Below are positions 33,748 to 42,857 of a stretch of DNA of 64,000 bases, piece after piece. Position numbers and translations under genes: made by a program. This DNA comes from Treponema_C sp050320395 (lineage in GTDB: Bacteria; Spirochaetota; Spirochaetia; Treponematales; Treponemataceae), in contig NZ_CP144459.1 in NCBI RefSeq assembly GCF_050320395.1, positions 2,418,001 through 2,482,000 on the forward strand. Reading direction: 5' to 3'. The first letter of the stretch is position 1. Each line of letters starts with the position of its first letter. Below the pieces are notes generated by a model. It did not search any database. It was not told the DNA's origin and was given only the letters and a program-made list of their open reading frames with translations.

Positions 33748-35649
33748 TTACACACCCAAACGGTTTATAACCGTATCCAACAGTTCATCGACAACGCTGA
33801 TAAATTTTGCCGCCGCATTGTAACCGTGCTGAAATTTGATTATATCCGCCAATTCTTCATCGATATTGACGCCGGAAATCGAATCGCGCAAATCGCGTAA
33901 ATCTTCCATAATTTTATTTTGGCTCAATAAATTGGTTTGCGCCTGTTCTCCTTTTAAACCGACATTCGTAACGCTTTCGGCAAAATAATCGTCGAAGGTA
34001 CGCGAGCGGCCTATCATAACCGGATTATTGCGAAGGGCGGCAATTTCAACGGCAGCCGAACCGTCTCCGGCTTCCACTACGCCGTTGTGGCCGGCCTTTC
34101 CTGCGGCAACGGATAAAATATCGCTTTGTATATATTTATTTACGGACATATAGCCTGCAGGATTCAATACCGGCGCAACCGCATATTGCGCGGCGTTTCC
34201 GTCTTCACCTTCGCGCACGGCGGCTGCAAGAAAGTCGACCGCATTTGCCTGATTAAAATCGTATGCATTTTCTTCTCCGCTTCCTGCAAGGATTCCCGCA
34301 TAGCCGGTTAAAAAAAAGCCCGAATCTTCCACATGGCGGATAACAAAATCGGGGTTATCGGGCGAAGAAGCGGTTACCGCTTTTAAAACAAGACGATGGT
34401 TACGGTCGAGATAAGCTTTAACTTCGGAAGAAGAATCGTTAATGCGGTTTATAACCGTTTCAACCGTATCGGTTGCATAATAGGGTATTTCGGTATTTCC
34501 GCCGACACCGGAAAGAGTCATAACTCCTGCAAGGCCGGTTTGTTCCTGTAAGTGCAATTCGTTTGAGCCGCTGATACGGAATATATAGGTTGAGTCTTCC
34601 GTACCGTCCCCGTTCCGGTCGTAGTTTCCCAGGGCGTTTGCCACAAAGGGCTCTTCGACAAAAAAATCAAGCCCGGTAACATTGTTTGCCCCGACCGAAT
34701 TGCGGTGAATATCGTTGACCAAATCCGTAAAATTCATCGCAACCGTATTCAAATTTTGCATTTCGGTGCGTATATCAACGTCGCGCAGTTCGATTAATGA
34801 ACCCAAACTGCCGCCGGCAAAAAAGGCATCGTTTTGCGTATCGGCCCAGACAATCTTACTGTAGCCGTTGTTATCCGTAAGCGGCACCACGTCGTAGGTA
34901 CGCGCTTTTCCGCCCTGTACCAAAATATGACCGTCTATGTGCACCATAAATTCATCGGGGTCGCGCCTATCGGTGGTTATATTGATAAGTTTTGAAAGTT
35001 TTTCAACGAGTAAATCCCGGCGGTCGTATAAATCGTTCGGATTATCTCCCATAGCTTCGGAGCGGATTATCTCTTTGTTCAGTTCGGCGATTTGAAGGGA
35101 AAAATCGTTTACCTGCTTTACCGTCGCTTCTATATCGCCGTTGAGCATGGTGCCGATACCCTGTAAACCGATAAAACGCTGCTTAACCGAATTCACCAAA
35201 GACTCGCCCCTGCTTACCACCGCTTGACGGGCAGCCTGCGATTCGGGATACACGGACAACTCCTGCCAGGAATCCCAAAACTTGTCCATTGTAGTACGGA
35301 TTGAAATATCGGCAGGCTCGTTGTAGAGTTTTTCGAGCATACTGTAGTACTTATCGCGCGTTTCCCAATAGGATTCCAAATTGGCTTGAGCCGTAATACG
35401 GATGTCCAAAAGTTCATCTCTTATGCGCGTAACGCTTTGTACATCAATACCCTGACCGACTTGACCGGGCCGCTCTTCGCGCGTCAAATCGGGACGATAA
35501 AGGGGATCGAAGGCGCGTAAATTAACCCTTTGGCGGGAATAACCTTCATTATCGGCATTTGAAATATTATGACCGGCAGTCAAGATCGACTGATTTTGAG
35601 CCATGAGGCTGCGTTTACCTATTTCTATACCTGCAAAACTGGATGCCAT
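33748..35649 (-). CDS. flgK: Hook-associated protein 1 FlgK
   Basis: 633 residues. N-terminal SSFAGIEIGKRSLMAQNQSILTAGHNISNADNEGYSRQ is the hook-associated motif; the C-terminus ends DIIKFQHGYNAAAKFISVVDELLDTVINRLGV. Both ends form the coiled coil of the junction, and the middle carries variable domains. It links hook and filament. Operon with flgN upstream and flgL downstream. Confidence 0.95.
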   Translation of the reverse strand: MASSFAGIEIGKRSLMAQNQSILTAGHNISNADNEGYSRQRVNLRAFDPLYRPDLTREERPGQVGQGIDVQSVTRIRDELLDIRITAQANLESYWETRDKYYSMLEKLYNEPADISIRTTMDKFWDSWQELSVYPESQAARQAVVSRGESLVNSVKQRFIGLQGIGTMLNGDIEATVKQVNDFSLQIAELNKEIIRSEAMGDNPNDLYDRRDLLVEKLSKLINITTDRRDPDEFMVHIDGHILVQGGKARTYDVVPLTDNNGYSKIVWADTQNDAFFAGGSLGSLIELRDVDIRTEMQNLNTVAMNFTDLVNDIHRNSVGANNVTGLDFFVEEPFVANALGNYDRNGDGTEDSTYIFRISGSNELHLQEQTGLAGVMTLSGVGGNTEIPYYATDTVETVINRINDSSSEVKAYLDRNHRLVLKAVTASSPDNPDFVIRHVEDSGFFLTGYAGILAGSGEENAYDFNQANAVDFLAAAVREGEDGNAAQYAVAPVLNPAGYMSVNKYIQSDILSVAAGKAGHNGVVEAGDGSAAVEIAALRNNPVMIGRSRTFDDYFAESVTNVGLKGEQAQTNLLSQNKIMEDLRDLRDSISGVNIDEELADIIKFQHGYNAAAKFISVVDELLDTVINRLGV

Positions 35650-35660
35650 AAAGCCTCCTT

Positions 35661-36155
35661 TTAGATTACCGTGTTTAAAACAACCGATTCAGGCTGTGCT
35701 TTTATTACCGTACCCGAAGACGAATACAGGGTATTGCGCCGCTGCGGTAAGACGCTGTCAAAAACACCCTGTAAAAATTCTCTTGTAATCCGTATGTATT
35801 CGCTTAATACATCGTTTTCTATTTTCGAAACCGCCAATTTTTGCCGCACCTGATGAAAGGCTTCCATAACGGGCCGCTTAAAGGCGGCAGGCAGGTTTCG
35901 CGAAACTTCATAAATATCCGACGCCTGTTCGGGACAAACAAGGGCACATAAGGCGGTACGTTCGTTTTCCAGCTGAGAAAACCGATCGGAGAGGCGGTTT
36001 ACGGATGCAACCGCACGTTCTACCTGCTCCCAGTTTTTTGATCGGACACTTGTATGTAAAAGCTGCTGTTCCGAAATAATTTCGGAAAGAACTTCATTTT
36101 GATTAAGCAGCGTTTGATACAAACGCTGGGTTACACTTTGCGGTTCTTCTTTCAT
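35661..36155 (-). CDS. flgN: FlgN-like export chaperone
   Basis: 164 residues, helical, starting MKEEPQSVTQRLYQTLLNQNEV with the coiled-coil SEIISEQQLLHTSVRSKNWEQVERAVASVNRLSDRFSQLE. The pattern and the place directly before flgK fit FlgN, the export chaperone for FlgK and FlgL. A sigma-28-like -10 (GCCGATAC) sits 7 nt upstream of the ATG and there is no Shine-Dalgarno. First gene of the flgN-flgK-flgL-fliW-csrA operon. Confidence 0.75.
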   Translation of the reverse strand: MKEEPQSVTQRLYQTLLNQNEVLSEIISEQQLLHTSVRSKNWEQVERAVASVNRLSDRFSQLENERTALCALVCPEQASDIYEVSRNLPAAFKRPVMEAFHQVRQKLAVSKIENDVLSEYIRITREFLQGVFDSVLPQRRNTLYSSSGTVIKAQPESVVLNTVI

Positions 36156-36162
36156 AATTTAA

Positions 36163-36190
36163 GTATCGGCATTTGAAAAAAAAAGGATTA
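36163..36190 (-). promoter_or_regulatory. Sigma-28-like promoter of the flgN operon
   Basis: Minus-strand TAAT (36190-36187), 16-bp gap and GCCGATAC (36170-36163). Spacing equals that at flaB1. The predicted +1 is at the flgN ATG. Confidence 0.6.
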
Positions 36191-36240
36191 GAAGAAAGAA
36201 AAAGTCCCGATATTCCGGAAAATGCTTACGTATGTGTAAA

Positions 36241-38388
36241 TCAGCGATCAAGCGAATCGGTGAGCGCGGAAAATAAAAGGGCGATTTTACGTTTAAAAGC
36301 GGCGGTTTCGGCTTCCATACGCGGAAAGAGATTATTTGATTCGGCATCGCCTAAAACGGCCGACATTTCGTCTTTATTACGGTACACCATCGTGCGGAAA
36401 AAATCCGTGTAATCTTTTTGGCGGGAGCTGCGGAACCCTTCATAAATATTGTCGGCAACGGCAATAACGTCGGCGCATATATCCGCATATATTTCGCTTG
36501 AAAAATCCGCAAGGGGGCGCGCATACAGGTATTCAAGAACAAAAAGCGCGTACCGTGCCTTATACAAAACATAGCTGTTTTGGCAGCGGCTATAAAAATC
36601 GTGAACCTCATCCCATGTGTTGATTGTGTGCGACTTTATCATATCGAATAATTCAAAGAGTTTTGCTTCGGGAATTATTTGGCCGCCGGCGTTTACCCAT
36701 TCGGTATACAAGGCGGTTTCCGTAAGTGTGTGCAAAGCCGCCGCGTCCAAAGCGTCTTTTTCTTTTTTTTCACACAATTCAAGAAGGCTGCGCGCGGCAA
36801 AATATTTTGCGATTTTACGGTATTCGCGGTACGCCTGCACCGGCTTTAAAATCTTTGACCCGAAGCGCCGCTGTGCCTGCGGGTCTTCAAGCACAAGCTC
36901 CGAATCGGGATTTTGATGCAAAAAATCCTTTGCCTGCTGCCGGGATCGGAGTTTTAAAGCGCGCCCCGTAAGCTCAATAAGCCTGTCGAGGGCTGATAAA
37001 ATTTCGCTTATCGTATCGGGGGCAAAGGGGTCGGTTTCTATGTGCTGAGTCTTTACCGCACGCTTATCGCGTTCTTTGAACTTCAGACTGTTGCGTATCA
37101 ATGCATACATATTGTACATAAACCAATAGGCCGGAATAATGTGAATCGCCTGTTCGGTGCTGTCAATCGACACAAGGGAAAACGGATAGGTAATATTCAA
37201 TTCGTTTTGATACGAACCTTTGGAAATAAGGGTAAAGGAGGCAAATTTACTGTTGTGTTTAAAATCGGAGGACAATCCCGGCCAAAAACCGCGTCCGGCA
37301 ATTATTTCGCCGTCGGCACTGCGCGAATTATGATTCGAACCGATTGTTGCCCCGGCGGCTATATTCGACTGTCCCAATAAAGTTGCCGCAATTAAAAAGG
37401 AAGTGTTGTGATGCTGTTCGTGAAAAGGGAAAATCAAATTGTTCAAAAGTTCGCAGCAGGAAACGGTCGAATTATCGCCGAGTACCGAATTAAGCAGGCG
37501 TGCCCCGTATTTTAGCTGGCAGTTTCGTCCGATAACAAAGCGTACCGCAACGGCCTGATAAAACACCTTGCTGCCATAGCCCATAATACCGTTTACCATC
37601 TCCACCCCCTCGCCTATTTGCGAAGGTTCGGCTTCGGAAGAACACACCCGTATGTTTTTTAATTTTAAAGCTCCTTTTATATATGCATGGGAACCGATTG
37701 CGGCATCCTTAATCGATACCGTGTTTTTTATAACCGTATCGTTTCCGACAATACCGTAGGCGGGCTTATTTTTATCGTTATCGTATTCGGTCAGCTCGTA
37801 AAAACGCTTCATTAACGGCTCGTCTTCACGATAACGCGACCAAATATATGCATCGGCGCAAATCATCGTTTCAAAGGGCAAAACGGAACGCCCGTTATTT
37901 TCGTTTGCAACCCCGATAGCTATTCGCACGTCTTCGTCTTCGCCCTTTTTTAAAAGACCGCTTCCGAATTTCGAACGGGAAGTACAGCTCATTTCCTGCA
38001 CATTGAATAAAATGACGCGGCTGCCTATTTTGTAATTGACCAGATACGGAAGGTTTCGGATACAAACGTCATCGCCTATAATACAGTTTTCAAGGCGGGA
38101 ATTGTAAATGCCGCAATTCAGCTGTAGGTCATGATATGTAAGAAAGGCTTTCCGAAGCATGCCGATCACAACCGTACCGTGAAATTCGGTATCGTGAATC
38201 AATTCGGGAGTAAAGGCTTCCGGCCGGACAAAAACATTGTCCCATGTTTCGGAACGGGAACGGCAGCCGTTTTTTTTAAGCACTTCGATTTCTTCGGGAT
38301 ACAGACTGCGCATTCCTTCAAAAAACGAAGGTTCAAAATAATGAGGCCGCCGGCTTTCCTTGTCGGTTTTTAAGCCCAATGTAACCAT
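36241..38388 (-). CDS. DUF4954 family protein
   Basis: 715 residues from ATG 38388 (ACGGAG 9 nt upstream); a longer frame begins at 38457. The first 450 residues form a left-handed beta-helix pattern with hexad-like repeats (GIYNSRLENCIIGDDVCIRNLPYLVNYKIGSRVILF and TIGSNHNSRSADGEIIAGRGFWPG), as in acyl- and nucleotidyl-transferase domains. The last 270 residues are helical. DUF4954 is widespread in spirochaetes and Bacteroidetes; function unknown, though a sugar-nucleotide role is possible. No neighbour suggests its job. Confidence 0.8.
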   Translation of the reverse strand: MVTLGLKTDKESRRPHYFEPSFFEGMRSLYPEEIEVLKKNGCRSRSETWDNVFVRPEAFTPELIHDTEFHGTVVIGMLRKAFLTYHDLQLNCGIYNSRLENCIIGDDVCIRNLPYLVNYKIGSRVILFNVQEMSCTSRSKFGSGLLKKGEDEDVRIAIGVANENNGRSVLPFETMICADAYIWSRYREDEPLMKRFYELTEYDNDKNKPAYGIVGNDTVIKNTVSIKDAAIGSHAYIKGALKLKNIRVCSSEAEPSQIGEGVEMVNGIMGYGSKVFYQAVAVRFVIGRNCQLKYGARLLNSVLGDNSTVSCCELLNNLIFPFHEQHHNTSFLIAATLLGQSNIAAGATIGSNHNSRSADGEIIAGRGFWPGLSSDFKHNSKFASFTLISKGSYQNELNITYPFSLVSIDSTEQAIHIIPAYWFMYNMYALIRNSLKFKERDKRAVKTQHIETDPFAPDTISEILSALDRLIELTGRALKLRSRQQAKDFLHQNPDSELVLEDPQAQRRFGSKILKPVQAYREYRKIAKYFAARSLLELCEKKEKDALDAAALHTLTETALYTEWVNAGGQIIPEAKLFELFDMIKSHTINTWDEVHDFYSRCQNSYVLYKARYALFVLEYLYARPLADFSSEIYADICADVIAVADNIYEGFRSSRQKDYTDFFRTMVYRNKDEMSAVLGDAESNNLFPRMEAETAAFKRKIALLFSALTDSLDR

Positions 38389-38458
38389 ATACACTCCGTA
38401 AAACGCTGTTTGTATCATATATACAAGACGGCCTTTTGTACAGTGAAAAACGCCCAAC

Positions 38459-38487
38459 TTGCGAATTTCACTTATATTTTGTATACT
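38459..38487 (+). promoter_or_regulatory. Promoter of marC, apparently leaderless
   Basis: TTGCGA (38459-38464), 17-bp spacer and TATACT (38482-38487), then 6 nt to the ATG. No Shine-Dalgarno. Confidence 0.65.
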
Positions 38488-38493
38488 GATTGT

Positions 38494-39120
38494 ATGTTCA
38501 ACGAATATCTAAAGCTTTTTCTTACCGTCTTGGTTATTTTGGACCCCATCGGCATTATTCCGCCCTATCTGGCATCGTCCGGGCACTTTCCGAACAATAT
38601 ACGCAAAATGATGATGCGCCGCTCCATCTTTGTAGCCGCAGCCGTTCTTGTATTTTTTATTACTTTCGGCAGATTGATTTTAAACTTTTTCGGCATATCG
38701 CCGGGAGCTTTTTATGTATCGGGCGGTATTTTATTTTTCTTTATAGCCTTTGAAATGATATGGAATAAACCCGGCAGTAAACGTACCCCCGAATCATCGG
38801 TCGACCCGCAGGAAGCAAAGATGCTTGCGGTCTTTCCCCTTGCAATTCCTCTTATTGCAGGACCGGGCCTAATTACAACGATTATATTGAATATGGCATC
38901 GTCGGATAATTGGCTGCGTCCCGCCCTCATGCTCACCGCCGCCATTGTTCCCGGCCTGATTATCGATTATATCTTTTTGCGCTGCGGCTCTCTGCTTTTG
39001 CGCCTCATCGGAACCACCGGTATGTATGTCGTGGAAAAAATCATGGGCCTTATTTTAGCGGGACTTTCCGTCCAGCTCATCTACGACGGCTTAATAAAGC
39101 TCGGCATTGTACAGCTCTAA
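38494..39120 (+). CDS. MarC-family membrane protein
   Basis: 208 residues from ATG 38494, at the predicted transcription start. Six hydrophobic segments and the family patterns VILDPIGIIPPYL, FFGISPGAFYVSGGILFFFIAFEM and FPLAIPLIAGPGLITTII. MarC/YchE proteins sit in the inner membrane; the name comes from the mar locus but no drug efflux role is established. It overlaps the DUF4300 gene on the other strand by 30 bp. Confidence 0.9.
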   Translation: MFNEYLKLFLTVLVILDPIGIIPPYLASSGHFPNNIRKMMMRRSIFVAAAVLVFFITFGRLILNFFGISPGAFYVSGGILFFFIAFEMIWNKPGSKRTPESSVDPQEAKMLAVFPLAIPLIAGPGLITTIILNMASSDNWLRPALMLTAAIVPGLIIDYIFLRCGSLLLRLIGTTGMYVVEKIMGLILAGLSVQLIYDGLIKLGIVQL

Positions 39121-39951
39121 TTCTATAAGCTCGCCGTTTTCCATAATAAAAGGATAGGCCGTTGTTTCGTCCCGATAGTGCTTATATGTTAAAAATAAGT
39201 ACTCATAGCAGTCTTGCTTTGTCCTAAACCGTACCGCTTGAAAGGGCTCTGCAAAAGAAAGTTTTTCCAAAAATAAAAAACCTTCCGCGTCTTCCAAAAG
39301 CACGCCCGTATGGCCTATAAAAAGATAATCGCCGTCAAAATTGTCATGCAGCACCACCGAAAGCATTTTTGCCTTTTGCGAAAAACCGATATTCGAAAAA
39401 TGCTCCTTCATTTTTTCGGCATGGATATGAATGTCCTTTGTGTTTTCGGTTTGTACCCGCGAAAACAACTGCATAAACCGCCGCTTATCCCCCTCGTTAA
39501 AAATACGTTCCGTGTCGATTGCATCCTTATCCAAAAATAAAAGGGCGTCGTCAACGGGGCCTTGTTTAATCTTAAGCGTATCTTTTAAAAGCGTAAATGC
39601 GGTGATTCTGCAATTCGTTCCGAGAAAGTCTCCTTTTTTCGCCGACCACAGTTCATGTATTTTGTCCGAATCGTAAACGGGCACCCGTTCTTCAAAGGCT
39701 CCGGTTAAACCGGTCTTTTCTATAGTGTTGTTATAATCCTTCACAGCCTTTATAAAATCATCGGCATCTTTTCCGGCTACCGATTTTTTCAAAACGGCAC
39801 GCACTTTTTCGATACTGCCTTCATCGCTCATATTTGAAACCGTAATTTTACTTTTATGTGTACTTGCCGCATCTTTATCCGTATGGCCGTTTTTTTGGCA
39901 GGATACACACAAAATAAGCACCGTTAAAAAAAATATTATTCCTCTTTTCAT
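39091..39951 (-). CDS. DUF4300 lipoprotein
   Basis: 286 residues. The signal sequence ends at a lipobox (LILCVSC), so it is a lipoprotein. The mature part matches DUF4300 in layout: KVYDNDNNTIEKTGLTGAFEERVPVYD-type region (here AVKDYNNTIEKTGLTG), LGTNCRITAFTLLKD and VVLHDNFDGDYLFIGHTGVLLE. The family is found in streptococci and treponemes and has no known function. It is exposed in the periplasm or outside. Confidence 0.8.
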   Translation of the reverse strand: MKRGIIFFLTVLILCVSCQKNGHTDKDAASTHKSKITVSNMSDEGSIEKVRAVLKKSVAGKDADDFIKAVKDYNNTIEKTGLTGAFEERVPVYDSDKIHELWSAKKGDFLGTNCRITAFTLLKDTLKIKQGPVDDALLFLDKDAIDTERIFNEGDKRRFMQLFSRVQTENTKDIHIHAEKMKEHFSNIGFSQKAKMLSVVLHDNFDGDYLFIGHTGVLLEDAEGFLFLEKLSFAEPFQAVRFRTKQDCYEYLFLTYKHYRDETTAYPFIMENGELIELELYNAELY

Positions 39952-40009
39952 AACCGCCTCTCTTTTTATTGGAAACCTCTGAAAATCTAACCGAGTTTTT
40001 AGAGAGTCC

Positions 40010-41365
40010 CTATTGCAATAACTTCAAATCGATTTTATACACCGTATCCGCAGGTAAATCGTTTTTTTGTACAAACATAAGCATATATATCGGATAATAC
40101 GTGATTTTTCCCTTAGATTCGACATTCTTTCCGTGAAACACGTAGGCATTTTCAATACCGAAGCTCTCGTTCGCAAGTACATTGTTCAGGGCAGAGTGAC
40201 TTTTATATTTTTTGCCGGATTTTATTTCAATCGGAATAACTTTCCCGTCGGATTCAATGACAAAATCAAGTTCACCCGTTTTTTTACCGTTAAAATAGTA
40301 TAACATAAACCCCTGCGCTTTTAACTCCTGTGCCGCAGCATTTTCATAAATCGCACCGAAATTAATATCGCTGTCCCGTTTTAATATTTTTAACTGAATG
40401 CCGTTACCGTACATCGAGGCCAAAAGACCGATATCCGATAAAAAAAGCTTAAACAGGTTTGTCGATTTTGAAAGCAGTAAGGGATTCTTCGGTTCGGCAA
40501 CACAAAAAACCGGAAGAGCAACCCCGGCATCCTTAAGCCAAATAAAACTGTTTTTGTACCGCGAGAATTTAAAATATTCATTCAGATTTTTCATGATAAA
40601 GCGCTTATTTTTCGCGTTCAGTTCGCTCGGAATCAAATCGAAAATATCCTCAAGATACAGTTTGTTATCGGGGTCATATTTTGCTATGTCTTTTTTGTAC
40701 AAAGAAACTATCGACCTTTGAATTTGAAGGACTTCAAACAAATTATTTGTTTCCAGATATTTGTTAACCGCTTCCGGCATCCCGCCCACTATTAAATATA
40801 GATGAAAAAGTTCCATCATCTTGGCATGTACTATCTCATCAACTTCGGTCTTTGTTTTAAATGCCGTCCGCAAACTATCGATAACGGCAGGCGAAACCGA
40901 ATTGGCGATTGCAAATTCTTCAAGACTCAAGGGAAACATTTCCATAACATCCATATAGCCGACCGGAATTGAACGGATATCTTTTAAATCAACACCTAAA
41001 AGAGAACCGCTTAAAATATATCTGTAACTTCCTTCATCTACTAAAAATTTAATTGCCGTTACTATTTCTTTGCATTCTTGTACTTCATCAAAAAAAATCA
41101 AAGTTTTTCCGGGCATCAGAGGAGAATCCGCCACGGCCGATATTCGTAAGAGCAGTTCCTTGCTGTCCGAAGCCCCGATGAAAATATCCCGTGCCGCGAT
41201 GTTTTCTACGAAATTTATCTTTACAAAGGACTGATAGTTTTCCGCCCCGTATTTTTCAATGATGTAGGTTTTTCCGACCTGACGCGCACCCGTTATCAGC
41301 AGGGCTTTTTTCTTTTCGCGGACAAAAAAATCCCGGATATACGTTTCAATTTTCCGATAAAGCAT
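40010..41365 (-). CDS. AAA ATPase with DUF4143 domain
   Basis: 451 residues. Walker A ITGARQVGKTYIIEKYG (residues 24-40), Walker B-like TLIFFDEVQECKE and sensor SGSLLGVDL lie in the N-terminal AAA part. The C-terminal DUF4143 region, with YFNGKKTGELDFVIESDGKVIPIEIKSGKK, has the PD-(D/E)xK-like nuclease core (E-L-D-F-V...E-I-K). The family is common in anaerobes and often transferred between them. Function unknown. Monocistronic with GAGGAAG before the ATG. Confidence 0.85.
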   Translation of the reverse strand: MLYRKIETYIRDFFVREKKKALLITGARQVGKTYIIEKYGAENYQSFVKINFVENIAARDIFIGASDSKELLLRISAVADSPLMPGKTLIFFDEVQECKEIVTAIKFLVDEGSYRYILSGSLLGVDLKDIRSIPVGYMDVMEMFPLSLEEFAIANSVSPAVIDSLRTAFKTKTEVDEIVHAKMMELFHLYLIVGGMPEAVNKYLETNNLFEVLQIQRSIVSLYKKDIAKYDPDNKLYLEDIFDLIPSELNAKNKRFIMKNLNEYFKFSRYKNSFIWLKDAGVALPVFCVAEPKNPLLLSKSTNLFKLFLSDIGLLASMYGNGIQLKILKRDSDINFGAIYENAAAQELKAQGFMLYYFNGKKTGELDFVIESDGKVIPIEIKSGKKYKSHSALNNVLANESFGIENAYVFHGKNVESKGKITYYPIYMLMFVQKNDLPADTVYKIDLKLLQ

Positions 41366-41458
41366 ACTTCCTCCAAAGCATCGAGAGTAGAGCTTTAAAA
41401 CCGGCCGTCTTGTTAGACACCCCCGCTTCCTTTTAAGACACTGTGATTATACCCTATC

Positions 41459-41546
41459 TTGTCCGTTTTTCCAACTGTTTTAAACGATTTTTGTCCGTTT
41501 TTCCAGCCTTTTTTAAACTGTTTTTGTCCGCTTTTCCAACTTTTTC
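41459..41546 (+). repeat. Approx. 32-bp tandem repeat, 2.7 units
   Basis: TTGTCCG(T/C)TTTTCCA recurs at 41459, 41491 and 41524 with near-constant spacing, each unit followed by a T/A-rich stretch. It lies between the AAA and DUF4097 genes and has no unique spacers, so it is not a CRISPR. Confidence 0.75.
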
Positions 41547-41575
41547 ACACAAAAATAATAATCCGCCGTATAGTT

Positions 41576-42439
41576 TTACAACCTTCCCACAACTACATCC
41601 GCTTTTACGGAATTGATTGAAACTTCGGCGGCCTCTTCGCCGGAAACGGCTTCAATGCTTTTGTCCAAAAATTCAAGTTTGTCGGCAACGGCTGTATTAT
41701 GCACACGTACTTTTTGCCCGTCCGGAACAAAGAGCCGTATATCCGAATTGACGCTTTGCACCGCAAGACGTTTTAAACCGCCCCGGGATTTTATTTCCGC
41801 ATCGCCGTTTACGGTATTGATATCTATGTTTTCGGCAAAGCCGAGTATGTGCATATCGGCATTGACTGAAGACAGATGAACGGAGCGGCAGCGTATTTCC
41901 GAAAGCCGTATATCGCCGCTTGCCGAAGAAACGCTTATGCTCCGTAATGTATAATCGGAGGGCAGCACAACTTCAATATCGCAGCCGGAATTATCTCCAA
42001 TATCGGTAAATCGGGAACGGCGCTTACCGCGCTTGTCAATGACACGCAGTACTTTGGCGGACTTTTTGTATAAGATATTCGTACCGCCGTTTTTTACCTC
42101 CGCATACGGTGCCGATACATCGGCGGCAAAACGTACACGTACATCGCCCTTTTGCCAGTCTATATTGATGTATTCGAGAGAATCGTCGATTTCGATGCGG
42201 CGGTTAAGAATATGAAAATCGGAAAGATCGTCTTTCACAAAGGTTTGTCCCGCGCCTTTTTTATACGCAACAGTGTGTGCAAAGCCGCGCGTCCTGCGAA
42301 AAATTCGGCCGCTTACAATGTCCCCTATATGAATATCCCTTATCAATAAAAAAATAAACAGCAGGCTTAATAAAATCAAAGCACAGCTTAAAATAAGGGT
42401 ATACACGGTTTTTAAGACTTTGTATTCTTTAGTGTTCAT
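41576..42439 (-). CDS. DUF4097-family beta-strand repeat membrane protein
   Basis: 287 residues. One N-terminal membrane helix (LILSCALILLSLLFIFLLIRDI) and then a beta-solenoid of repeated strands: SVSSASGDIRLSEIRCRSVHLSSVNADMHILGFAEN and DINTVNGDAEIKSRG. DUF4097 proteins typically follow PadR and HAAS genes, as here, and are thought to be envelope-stress or signalling proteins. It lies 21 bp after the split membrane-gene fragment and may have lost normal expression through the IS insertion. Confidence 0.8.
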   Translation of the reverse strand: MNTKEYKVLKTVYTLILSCALILLSLLFIFLLIRDIHIGDIVSGRIFRRTRGFAHTVAYKKGAGQTFVKDDLSDFHILNRRIEIDDSLEYINIDWQKGDVRVRFAADVSAPYAEVKNGGTNILYKKSAKVLRVIDKRGKRRSRFTDIGDNSGCDIEVVLPSDYTLRSISVSSASGDIRLSEIRCRSVHLSSVNADMHILGFAENIDINTVNGDAEIKSRGGLKRLAVQSVNSDIRLFVPDGQKVRVHNTAVADKLEFLDKSIEAVSGEEAAEVSINSVKADVVVGRL

Positions 42440-42460
42440 ACTATACTCCCGGCACCCCGA

Positions 42461-42841
42461 TTAATCTTCATCCATTCCGATGTCAAGTATGGAAACGCCG
42501 ATACCTGAGATAATAAAGATAATCCAGGTAATATCCCAGCGCCCTGTTAAAAAGCTGATTATAAGATACAAGAGGATTGTACACGACCATATAAGCGATT
42601 TGGTTTTTCGAAACACGCGGCGTTTAGGTTTATAGTGATTTTTATATTCGGCAAAGGAGCGGCCTATATCGTCTTGGCTCTGCCGAGTTTTAAACAAAGA
42701 TGAAAAAATCAGTATGCCCGTACCGCAGGCTATAAGCACAAACATCCACATGATGCCGATTTCATCAGAAAGCATAATAACCGGAACGGGACATAAGACA
42801 AACAACATAATCGCCGCCGCTTCAAGCAGTACACGGATCAT
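42461..42841 (-). pseudogene. C-terminal half of HAAS-membrane gene, split by IS256-type element
   Basis: 126 residues with about four hydrophobic segments (LLEAAAIMLFVLCPVPVIMLS, MWMFVLIACGTGILIF, LIWSCTILLYLIISFL, ITWIIFIISGIGVSILD). The ATG lies directly at the insertion edge and has no Shine-Dalgarno. If the element and one 8-bp target copy are removed, it joins in frame (through Lys-rich QKKEKK) to the HAAS fragment ending near 44195, giving one protein of about 222 residues. It is therefore the membrane half of an interrupted gene. Confidence 0.8.
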
Positions 42842-42857
42842 CTTTTTTTCTTTTTTT

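Noticed and set aside
41459..41546. Possible CRISPR array
   Set aside because: Repeat units are contiguous, imperfect and lack unique spacers; no cas genes are in the window.
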